The notes under the pieces: generated by a model
What the model was told of the DNA's origin: nothing
Seen by the model: only the letters and a program-made list of their open reading frames with translations
The model's database searches: none
Assembly (NCBI GenBank): GCA_022792835.1
Contig: JAAWBT010000077.1
Coordinates: forward strand, 1 to 41,869
DNA from: Lachnospiraceae bacterium
GTDB taxonomy: Bacteria > Bacillota > Clostridia > Lachnospirales > Lachnospiraceae
Direction of reading: 5' to 3'
Length of the DNA stretch: 41,869 nucleotides
Program-made: the position numbers and the translations under genes
In this document: piece by piece, positions 33,958 to 40,732 of the stretch
Numbering within the stretch: the first letter of the stretch is position 1
How the letters are laid out: each line of letters begins with the position of its first letter

Positions 33958-35298
33958 ATGAGTGAAAGCAGGTACACTAAGGAGGATGTCATCCGACTGG
34001 CAGGAGAAGAGGATGTGGAATTTGTCCGCCTGCAGTTTCCGGATATTTTCGGGGTTCTTAAAAATATGGCCATCACCGTCAGCCAGCTTGAGAAGGCGCT
34101 GAATAATGAGTGCAGCTTTGACGGGGTGTCTGTGAACCGTTATGGGGAGTTTGCCAGGACAGATCTGTTTCTCAGGCCGGATTTAGATACCTTTGAGATT
34201 TTTCCCTGGCGGCCCAAACAGGGAAAGGTGGCCCGCCTGATCTGTGACGTGTATAACGGGGATGGGACGCCTTATACGGCGGATACCCGCTCGGCTCTGA
34301 AGAGGGTGGTGGAGAAGGCGAAAAACATGGGGTATGTGTTCAAGGTGGAGCCGGAGTGTGAATTTTTTCTGTTCCAGATTGATGATGACGGAAAGCCTAC
34401 CACACTCACCTATGAACAGGCCGGCTATTTTGACGTGGGACCTGTGGATTTTGCGGAAAATGTGCGTAGGGATATTGTGCTGAATCTGGAGGACATGGGA
34501 TTTGAGGTCCGTTCTTCCCATCACGAAAAAGCGCCTGGGCAGCATGAGATTGACTTTAAATACAGCGATGCGTTAAAAGCGGCGGATAATCTTCTGACTT
34601 TTAAAATGACAGTGAAATCCATTGCCAAACGTCATGGCCTTCACGCCACGTTTATGCCCAAACCAAAATCAGATGTGGACGGCTCCGGTATGCATGTCAA
34701 TATGTCCCTCTGGGACAGTGAGGGGAGAGATGTGTTTTATGACGAGGAGGCGGAATATAAACTCAGCAAGAAAGCGCGTCACTTTATGGCAGGAATCCTC
34801 AGGCATATCGGAGCCATCACGGCTCTCACGAATCCTCTGGTGAATTCTTATAAACGGCTGGTACCTGGATTTGAGGCCCCTGTGTATGCCACCTGGTCAG
34901 CAGAGACGGTGTTTGCTCTGCTCAGGGTGCCTGTAGTTATGGGCGGCCATGCCAAGCTGGAGCTTCGTTCCCCGGATCCGACGGCCAACCCCTATCTTGT
35001 GTTTGCGGCCTGCCTGGCAGCGGGGCTTGAGGGCATGGAAAAGGAAATGGAACTTTGTCCCAGCGTGGATGCCAATGTATCTGCCTGGACAGATGAACAG
35101 AGGAAAAATTTGGATATTGAGCGGCTTCCGAAAAATATGTGTGAGGCCGTTGATGCCCTGGAGGCGGATGGGTTTATCACCGGGGTCATGGGGGAGCCTT
35201 TGGCAAAACAGTATATCAGTGCAAAACGAAAGGAATGGGACATTTACCGTAGGCAGGTGACGGAATGGGAAACCAGAGAGTATCTGAACCGTTATTAA
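33958..35298 (+). CDS. glnA: Type I glutamine synthetase, divergent active site
   Basis: 446 residues, the usual length of the short clostridial/Bacillus form. It makes glutamine from glutamate, ammonia and ATP if active. Conserved: FPDIFGVLKN, CSFDGVSV (Asp50 equivalent), VEPECEFFLF, GQHEIDF, DGSGMHVN, KRLVPGFEAP (Arg321 and Glu327 equivalents), ELRSPDPTANPYL. Changed: the usual S-A-R-N-R-S run reads S-A-E-T-V-F at 314-319, so the Arg339 equivalent is Val318; the Arg355 equivalent is Lys333. Both lie in the ATP/glutamate site of the Salmonella enzyme. I start at ATG 33958 because AAAAGGAG is upstream and the longer frame from 33934 covers that site. It may be a specialised paralogue. Confidence 0.9.
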   Translation: MSESRYTKEDVIRLAGEEDVEFVRLQFPDIFGVLKNMAITVSQLEKALNNECSFDGVSVNRYGEFARTDLFLRPDLDTFEIFPWRPKQGKVARLICDVYNGDGTPYTADTRSALKRVVEKAKNMGYVFKVEPECEFFLFQIDDDGKPTTLTYEQAGYFDVGPVDFAENVRRDIVLNLEDMGFEVRSSHHEKAPGQHEIDFKYSDALKAADNLLTFKMTVKSIAKRHGLHATFMPKPKSDVDGSGMHVNMSLWDSEGRDVFYDEEAEYKLSKKARHFMAGILRHIGAITALTNPLVNSYKRLVPGFEAPVYATWSAETVFALLRVPVVMGGHAKLELRSPDPTANPYLVFAACLAAGLEGMEKEMELCPSVDANVSAWTDEQRKNLDIERLPKNMCEAVDALEADGFITGVMGEPLAKQYISAKRKEWDIYRRQVTEWETREYLNRY

Positions 35299-35300
35299 AA

Positions 35301-35323
35301 TCCCACCCTGAGACTGGGAGGTG
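35301..35323 (+). promoter_or_regulatory. Hairpin masking the ribosome site of the ANTAR gene
   Basis: TCCCA (35301-35305) can pair with TGGGA (35315-35319); alternatively CACC (35304-35307) pairs with GGTG (35320-35323). Either fold covers the GGGAGGTGA ribosome site at 35316-35324. Translation of the upstream synthetase gene ends just before it, which would help to open it. Confidence 0.35.
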
Positions 35324-35328
35324 ACAGC

Positions 35329-35871
35329 GTGGCGAACATCATCGTGGTCTTTCCTAAGACTGAGGATGCGAAAAATATCCGGAATATCCTGAACAGAAAC
35401 GGATTTCATGTCATCGCCGTCTGCACCACAGGAGCCCAGGCGTTAAACTGTATCGAAGAGCTGAATGACGGCATTGTAGTCTGCGGATACCGGTTTGCGG
35501 ATATGCGGTACGGAGAACTGCATGAGTATCTTCCAGAAGGATTTGAGATGCTGCTCATCGCCTCGGAGCGGTACTGGGGGGAGGCTGCTGTGGACATGTG
35601 TATCAGTATGCCTCTTAAGATCCATGACCTGGTTGACACTTTGACCATGATGGAGGAGACGCAGTTAAGACGGCGGAGAAGGCGGAGGGCACAGCCAAGG
35701 GTAAGGGACGAGAAAGCCCAGGCAGTGATTGCCGGGGCAAAAGAAGTTTTAATGGAACGGAACAATATGACAGAATCAGAGGCTCACCGTTATATCCAGA
35801 AATGTAGTATGGACAGTGGCACCAACATGGTGGAGACGGCTCATATGATCCTTGATATCATGAAGCCGTGA
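35329..35871 (+). CDS. ANTAR-domain RNA-binding antiterminator (NitR-like)
   Basis: 180 residues. The first part (about 1-112) has a receiver-like fold (NIIVVFPKTEDAKNIRNILNR, then CGYRFADM), but the phosphoacceptor Asp expected after the third strand is missing (VVCGYRF). It is therefore a pseudo-receiver and not a phosphorylated regulator. An Arg-rich linker (RRRRRRAQPR, about 115-124) leads to the ANTAR domain (about 125-180, KAQAVIAGAKEVLMERNNMTESEAHRYIQKCSMDSG). ANTAR domains bind twin hexanucleotide-loop RNA hairpins and prevent termination. A glnA-ANTAR pair controlling nitrogen genes (nitR) is known in solvent-producing clostridia. GTG start with GGGAGGTGA. Confidence 0.88.
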   Translation: MANIIVVFPKTEDAKNIRNILNRNGFHVIAVCTTGAQALNCIEELNDGIVVCGYRFADMRYGELHEYLPEGFEMLLIASERYWGEAAVDMCISMPLKIHDLVDTLTMMEETQLRRRRRRRAQPRVRDEKAQAVIAGAKEVLMERNNMTESEAHRYIQKCSMDSGTNMVETAHMILDIMKP

Positions 35872-35905
35872 CCTTTCAGTCTGGAAGAGTGCGGGCCGGA
35901 AAGGT
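35871..35905 (+). promoter_or_regulatory. Hairpin masking the dapF ribosome site
   Basis: ACCTTTC (35871-35877), which begins in the ANTAR stop codon, pairs perfectly with GAAAGGT (35899-35905), which is the core of the dapF ribosome site (GGAAAGGTGG). Ribosomes ending the ANTAR gene would disrupt the stem, a simple coupling device. Confidence 0.45.
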
Positions 35906-35908
35906 GGT

Positions 35909-36709
35909 ATGGAATTGCGTTTTACAAAAATGCAGGGTCTTGGGAATGATTATGTATATGTAAATTGTTTTGAAGAGAGCGTAGAAACGCCGGAGCTTAT
36001 GGCGAGACGGCTCAGTGACAGACATTTCGGCGTCGGCGCAGACGGACTGATCCTGATTAGACCGTCAAATGTGGCAGACTGCCGGATGGAGATGTACAAT
36101 GCGGACGGTTCCAGGGGGGCTATGTGCGGGAATGGGATCCGCTGTGTGGCCAAATACGTCTATGAGGCCGGGCTGGTGAACCGGGAACGGATGGTGGTGG
36201 AGACAGACAGCGGACTTAAGTCTGTGTACTGCCGGGTGCAGGATGGAAAAGTGCGGCTGGTGGAAGTGGATATGGGGATTCCAAAAGTAGCGGAGAGAGA
36301 ATCTTGGCTGTGGGAGGGAGAGACCTTGTTTTTCACGCCGGTGGATATGGGCAATCCCCACGCGGTGCTTTTCTGTCAGGAGGTGGACTCTATGGACATT
36401 TCCTGTCTGGGGCCGGCGGTGGAAAACCATCCTTATTATCCGGACCGGGCCAACGCAGAGTTTGTCCAGGTAATCAATTCCGGAAATCTGAATCTCAGGG
36501 TGTGGGAGCGGGGAACCGGAGAGACTCTTGCCTGCGGGACCGGCGCCTGTGCGGCTTTTGCCGCCGCCAGAATCATGGGGCTTGTGGAAAAAAACGCCTC
36601 CGTAAAACTTCCGGGAGGAATTCTTGAGATCGCCTGGCAGGGAATCGGAGAGCCCCTCACCATGACCGGACCGGCGGAGGAAGTATTTTGTGGAGAGATC
36701 ACACTATAA
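35909..36709 (+). CDS. dapF: Diaminopimelate epimerase
   Basis: 266-residue cofactor-independent racemase converting LL- to meso-diaminopimelate for lysine and peptidoglycan. The two catalytic Cys are clear: AMCGNGIRC (Cys73) and LACGTGACA (Cys209). The start MELRFTKMQGLGNDYVYV is typical, as are ADGLILI and GNPHAVLF. It stands next to dapL, the enzyme that makes its substrate. They are separated by 102 bases that hold a promoter. Confidence 0.96.
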   Translation: MELRFTKMQGLGNDYVYVNCFEESVETPELMARRLSDRHFGVGADGLILIRPSNVADCRMEMYNADGSRGAMCGNGIRCVAKYVYEAGLVNRERMVVETDSGLKSVYCRVQDGKVRLVEVDMGIPKVAERESWLWEGETLFFTPVDMGNPHAVLFCQEVDSMDISCLGPAVENHPYYPDRANAEFVQVINSGNLNLRVWERGTGETLACGTGACAAFAAARIMGLVEKNASVKLPGGILEIAWQGIGEPLTMTGPAEEVFCGEITL

Positions 36710-36736
36710 ACTCCTAAAATTTTGCAGAGACAGGAC

Positions 36737-36766
36737 TTGACTTCTTCCTGCCCGGGAGTCTAAGAT
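36737..36766 (+). promoter_or_regulatory. Putative promoter of dapL
   Basis: TTGACT (36737-36742), 18 bp, TAAGAT (36761-36766). The -35 is nearly perfect and the -10 matches four of six. Transcription would start near 36774, about 38 bases before the ATG, whose ribosome site is GGAGGA. Confidence 0.5.
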
Positions 36767-36811
36767 AGACAGGAGAGAAAGTCAGAGACAGAAAAAACGG
36801 AGGACAGAAAG

Positions 36812-38026
36812 ATGTTTAAGATCAATGACAATTACTTAAAACTGCCCGGCAGCTATCTTTTTTCCACCATCGGAAAAAAGGTGCGGGAATATGCGGAGGC
36901 AAACCCGGACAGAGAAATCATCCGTCTTGGAATCGGCGATGTGACCCAGCCTCTGGCTCCGGTGATTATTTCGGCCATGCATAAGGCTGTGGACGAAATG
37001 GGAGTTTTAGAGACCTTCCGGGGATATGCGCCAGATCTGGGCTATGAGTTTTTGCGGGAAGCCATCGCCCGGGGCGACTATGGGACGAGGGGCTGCGACA
37101 TTGCCGCTGATGAGATTTTTGTCAGTGACGGGGCCAAGTGTGATTCCGGGAATATCCAGGAGATTTTCAGCCTGGACAATAAAATCGCTGTGTGTGACCC
37201 GGTTTATCCGGTGTATGTGGATACCAATGCCATGGCCGGAAGAACGGGAGTTTATGAGGAGGCTTCCGGGAAATGGAGCGATGTGATCTATATGCCCTGT
37301 ACGGCGGAGAACGGATTTGCACCGGAGATCCCAGAGGAGACGCCGGATATGATTTATTTGTGTTTCCCCAACAATCCCACCGGGGCGACCATCACAAAGG
37401 ACGCGCTTCAGGAATGGGTGGATTATGCCAACAAAGTGGGGGCTGTTATCATTTACGATGCTGCTTATGAGGCATACATTTCGGAAGACAATGTCCCCCA
37501 TACCATTTATGAGTGCGAAGGCGCCAGGACCTGTGCCATTGAGCTCAAAAGCTTTTCCAAAAATGCAGGCTTTACCGGAGTCCGCCTGGGCTACACAGTG
37601 ATCCCAAAAGATTTGAAATGCGGTGAAGTGAGCCTTCATTCCTTGTGGGCAAGACGCCACGGCACCAAGTACAATGGGGCGCCTTACATCATCCAGAGGG
37701 CCGGGGAGGCAGTGTACTCTAAAGAGGGAAAAAGCCAGCTGAAAGCGCAGGTGGCTTATTACATGAACAATGCGAAGGTGATTTACGAAGGGCTGAAGGC
37801 AGCGGGCTATACGGTGTCCGGCGGCGTCAATGCCCCTTACATCTGGCTGAAGGCGCCAAAAGACATGACATCCTGGGAATTTTTTGATTTCCTGCTGGAA
37901 AAAGCAAATGTGGTGGGTACCCCTGGTTCCGGTTTTGGTCCCAGCGGAGAAGGATATTTCCGGCTGACGGCTTTTGGAACTTACGAGAATACGGTGCGGG
38001 CGATCGACAGGATCAAAGCCCTGTAA
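36812..38026 (+). CDS. dapL: LL-diaminopimelate aminotransferase
   Basis: 404-residue PLP enzyme making LL-diaminopimelate from tetrahydrodipicolinate in one step, bypassing the succinylated or acetylated intermediates. The start [18 protein letters not shown] and [10 protein letters not shown] are diagnostic. The PLP-lysine motif [15 protein letters not shown] has Lys250. [10 protein letters not shown] and the C-terminal [15 protein letters not shown] are also typical. With dapF next to it, the window holds the last two steps to meso-DAP. A terminator follows. Confidence 0.96.
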   Translation: MFKINDNYLKLPGSYLFSTIGKKVREYAEANPDREIIRLGIGDVTQPLAPVIISAMHKAVDEMGVLETFRGYAPDLGYEFLREAIARGDYGTRGCDIAADEIFVSDGAKCDSGNIQEIFSLDNKIAVCDPVYPVYVDTNAMAGRTGVYEEASGKWSDVIYMPCTAENGFAPEIPEETPDMIYLCFPNNPTGATITKDALQEWVDYANKVGAVIIYDAAYEAYISEDNVPHTIYECEGARTCAIELKSFSKNAGFTGVRLGYTVIPKDLKCGEVSLHSLWARRHGTKYNGAPYIIQRAGEAVYSKEGKSQLKAQVAYYMNNAKVIYEGLKAAGYTVSGGVNAPYIWLKAPKDMTSWEFFDFLLEKANVVGTPGSGFGPSGEGYFRLTAFGTYENTVRAIDRIKAL

Positions 38027-38063
38027 GACTGCTTGCCCATTTGGCATAAGGCGGTTTATCAAG

Positions 38064-38121
38064 AAAAGGCTGTGGGAATCCCCCTTGTCTGATAGGGTGG
38101 TTTTCTATAGCCTTTTATTTT
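38064..38121 (+). terminator. Probable terminator after dapL
   Basis: AAAAGGCT (38064-38071) pairs with AGCCTTTT (38109-38116), followed by ATTTTAG. The inner part can pair further (CCCT with AGGG). It is a long two-layer hairpin about 38 bases after the dapL stop. Confidence 0.6.
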
Positions 38122-38365
38122 AGTTCCTATACAAAAAGGCGATATAACCGGAAAAAATGGAAAAATTTATGTGCATAATATACAAAAACAAAAGGAGGAG
38201 AAGAAGAAAAGAAATGTGGCCATGTTAAGAAAAATTATTTTTCAGTAATGGGGAAAATGCATAAAATTAGAGATGATAATTTATTCAAAATAACGAAAGA
38301 GAAAAAGAATCATCGGAAATATTGCGAAAAATTCTGGCTGTCTGTGATTTTGCCATCAGTTCTCA
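38122..38365. other. A/T-rich gene-free stretch with an orphan ribosome site
   Basis: Main part of a 446-base gap between dapL and the RpiR gene. I see no gene. A near-perfect AAAGGAGG (38191-38198) is followed only by tiny frames: ATG 38214 gives four codons before its stop, and ATG 38222 gives eight. It may be a leader remnant or chance. Confidence 0.5.
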
Positions 38366-38394
38366 TTGACAAAACTGTGCAACTATCCTATAAT
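38366..38394 (+). promoter_or_regulatory. Consensus sigma-A promoter of the rpiR operon
   Basis: TTGACA (38366-38371), exactly 17 bp, TATAAT (38389-38394): a perfect consensus promoter. Transcription would start near 38401 with a leader of about 72 bases. A promoter this strong usually needs a repressor, which fits the inverted repeats right behind it. Confidence 0.85.
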
Positions 38395-38395
38395 C

Positions 38396-38423
38396 ATTAA
38401 TAGAAAATTAATGAAATTGTTCA
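38396..38423. promoter_or_regulatory. Candidate RpiR operators over the transcription start
   Basis: Two inverted repeats sit just after the -10 box: ATTAAT-N5-ATTAAT (38396-38412) and TGAA-N4-TTCA (38412-38423). Their position would block initiation. The RpiR protein encoded next is the natural candidate to bind them. Confidence 0.4.
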
Positions 38424-38472
38424 ATGGAATGAAACAGAGAAAATTCTTTTGACAGCCTGGGAGTGACACAGT

Positions 38473-39312
38473 ATGGATCAGGAAGAGGCATTAGTAATAG
38501 ATACGATCAGGGAAAATTACCAGCAGATGTTTGCTGCGGAGAAAAAGGTAGCAGATTATATTCTGGCCCGTCCAGATCAGGTGGTTTCGGCCAGTGTTTC
38601 AGAGCTGGCGGAGTTTTCTGGTGTCAGTGATGCCACAGTAATTCGTATGTGCAAGCATCTGGGGTATCAGGGGTTCTATCAGATGAAAATCAACCTGGCC
38701 AGGGATCTGGGGCAGCACCAGCTGGTGGGATACCGGGGAGATCAGGATAATCCAGATACGGCAAAGGAGATCCTTCAGGGGATTGCAAGAAATCTTCTGA
38801 ACACGGCTGCCAGGCTCGACATGAATGTGGTTTTAAGCTGTGCCGGATTGATCCGGGAAAGTGAAACAGTGCATGCGGTGGCCGTGGGAAATACAAGTCC
38901 TGTGGCCATTGATTTGGGCTTTAGGCTGGGACGACTGGGGATCCGCACCAGCAGCGCGCTGGTTCCAGAGTATTTTTTAAGTAATATCAGTCTTGGAACC
39001 AGACGGGATGTGATCGTGGCGGTTTCTCATTCGGGCAGTTCCAGGCAGGTGATTCAGGCCTTGGAACTGGGAAAAGAAAAGGGAATGAAAAGCATTGCCA
39101 TCACGGGAGCTTCCAGAAGTCCGGTTTCTCAGATTGCAGATTATACGCTTTACATTCCGGTGGAGGACCCGCTGTTCAGTGAATTTGGGGCAATCTCCCA
39201 TGTGTATGCGATGGCTGTGATCGATGCGCTCCTTTATTTTGTGGCAAATGCGGAGAGAGGTTCAAAGGATGTGGACCGGCTGGAGATGCTTTTGGCAGAA
39301 TATAAGCTTTAA
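38473..39312 (+). CDS. RpiR/MurR-family transcriptional regulator
   Basis: 279 residues. The N-terminal helix-turn-helix (about 1-80) contains KKVADYILARPDQVVSASVSELAEFSGVSDATVIRMCKHLGYQGF in typical RpiR form. The C-terminal SIS sugar-phosphate domain (about 125-260) has VHAVAVGNTSPVAIDLGFRLGRLG and AVSHSGSSRQVIQALELGKEKG. Such proteins bind phosphosugars and control the neighbouring catabolic genes, here the ADP-kinase-family gene and the xylulokinase-like gene in the same direction. It is the first gene behind a consensus promoter with candidate operators. Confidence 0.93.
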   Translation: MDQEEALVIDTIRENYQQMFAAEKKVADYILARPDQVVSASVSELAEFSGVSDATVIRMCKHLGYQGFYQMKINLARDLGQHQLVGYRGDQDNPDTAKEILQGIARNLLNTAARLDMNVVLSCAGLIRESETVHAVAVGNTSPVAIDLGFRLGRLGIRTSSALVPEYFLSNISLGTRRDVIVAVSHSGSSRQVIQALELGKEKGMKSIAITGASRSPVSQIADYTLYIPVEDPLFSEFGAISHVYAMAVIDALLYFVANAERGSKDVDRLEMLLAEYKL

Positions 39313-39362
39313 AAATCCAGATCAATCAGTCAAGATTAAAAAGCAGGCAGAGGATGGAGACA

Positions 39363-40679
39363 ATGGCATATCAGGACAAATATGAAAGCTATCTTGCTCA
39401 GATTCCGGCAGATATCGAAGTGTGTAAAGAGACCGGAAGGAGTCATGTGTTTGGCTACACAAGCAACTATGATGTGGTTTTCCGGTGGGACATTGATGTA
39501 TATAATCAGATTTTGAAGGAGTTTTTGAAGGAAGAGCCCATGGCTCAGGCAGGAGATACCATGGATACCATGGAGGATTTTGCCAGGATCAGCAGCTATT
39601 GTCTGCTCAAAGGGATCGGAGCCAATTTTGATATTACCAGTCTGGAAGTGTGTGAGTATCTTCAAAACCATTTTCAGTCAGAACCGGCTCTGGGCGGCAC
39701 CTGTGCCCAGGGGGTGGCGGCGCTTGGGGCTCTGGGTTTCCCCATGGTGGCGCAGCTGACGGATAAATGCAGGGAAGTCTGTAAAATGATGGATGCTCCA
39801 GATGTCCAAGTAGTAAAGGACGGGAAGCTTGTGCCAATCATGGAGGGAGCTTCCGATGAGGCTCCGGTTTATCACATGATCCTGCAGTTTTCTAAAGATG
39901 ACAAAATCATCATTGACGGAAAGGAATATGCAGTTCCTTTGTCGAACCGTCTGATTCTGTTTTATGACAGGATACATAAGACAGTGCCAATTGACCCGTG
40001 TTTTTTTGATTACTGGAATGAACATGCAGAAGAGATTTCTTCTTATCTGGTCTCCGGTTTTGATGCGGTGATTGACACAGCAGTTATGGAAGAGCGGCTT
40101 GGAGAGCTCGTCCGTCATTTTGAGGCCATGAGAAAAAAGAATCCGGACTTCATCGCTTATGTGGAAGGGGCTTATTATATGAATCCCGAGGTGAAGGAGA
40201 TGCTGTTCAGGGGGCTTTCTCCCTATGTCAATATCGTGGGGACCAATGAAGAAGAGCTGGTGGCCCAGAATGAGGCACATGGGCTTGTGACGGATATTAC
40301 AGATATTGAATCAGTGATCAGAGGATTGGAAGCCCTGATGTTCCACTGTGGTATTCGGGGAGTGGTGCTTCATACCAAAGATTATTCCCTGTATTATGGG
40401 GAGGAACTTAGAGGGATTGACATTGAGAAGGGCCTTACCATGGGAAATCTGATGTCAGGGACCAGGGCCAGGATCGGGAAATATGGGACGATTGCAGAAT
40501 GCAGAGAAACCCTTGGGCTGAAACTAAGCCCAGTGGGCCTTGACTTCCATGAAAAGCTTGGAAAGCTGAAGATATCCAGGCAGGCGGTACTGGTACCTTC
40601 CAGATATCTGGAGCATCCCAAATATACCATCGGTCTGGGCGATACCTTTGTATCAGGTGTCCATACCTGCTTCCAGTAA
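39363..40679 (+). CDS. ADP-dependent phosphofructokinase/glucokinase family protein
   Basis: 438 residues that resemble the ADP-dependent sugar kinases best known from archaea and animals (ribokinase-like fold). The catalytic GLGDTF motif with the general-base Asp is near the C-terminus (about 424-429). The EGAYYMN segment (about 265-271) and GTNEEELVAQ (about 291-300, the metal-binding Asn-x-x-Glu) are also present, and GGTCAQGVAALGALG (about 107-121) fits the substrate side. Expected reaction: ADP plus a hexose or hexose phosphate; the actual sugar and phosphate donor are unknown. I prefer ATG 39363 because AGAGGA at 39349-39354 is then properly spaced; ATG 39354 overlaps it. It lies between RpiR and a xylulokinase-like gene. 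Confidence 0.8.
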   Translation: MAYQDKYESYLAQIPADIEVCKETGRSHVFGYTSNYDVVFRWDIDVYNQILKEFLKEEPMAQAGDTMDTMEDFARISSYCLLKGIGANFDITSLEVCEYLQNHFQSEPALGGTCAQGVAALGALGFPMVAQLTDKCREVCKMMDAPDVQVVKDGKLVPIMEGASDEAPVYHMILQFSKDDKIIIDGKEYAVPLSNRLILFYDRIHKTVPIDPCFFDYWNEHAEEISSYLVSGFDAVIDTAVMEERLGELVRHFEAMRKKNPDFIAYVEGAYYMNPEVKEMLFRGLSPYVNIVGTNEEELVAQNEAHGLVTDITDIESVIRGLEALMFHCGIRGVVLHTKDYSLYYGEELRGIDIEKGLTMGNLMSGTRARIGKYGTIAECRETLGLKLSPVGLDFHEKLGKLKISRQAVLVPSRYLEHPKYTIGLGDTFVSGVHTCFQ

Positions 40680-40732
40680 ATCCGGCGGCTGGTTTAGGAC
40701 AGAGGGAAAAATAGAAAAAGGAGACGAAAGTC

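Noticed and set aside
33958..35298. Glutamine synthetase as a broken gene
   Set aside because: The frame is intact over the full normal length with many conserved motifs; only short segments differ, so a pseudogene is not supported.
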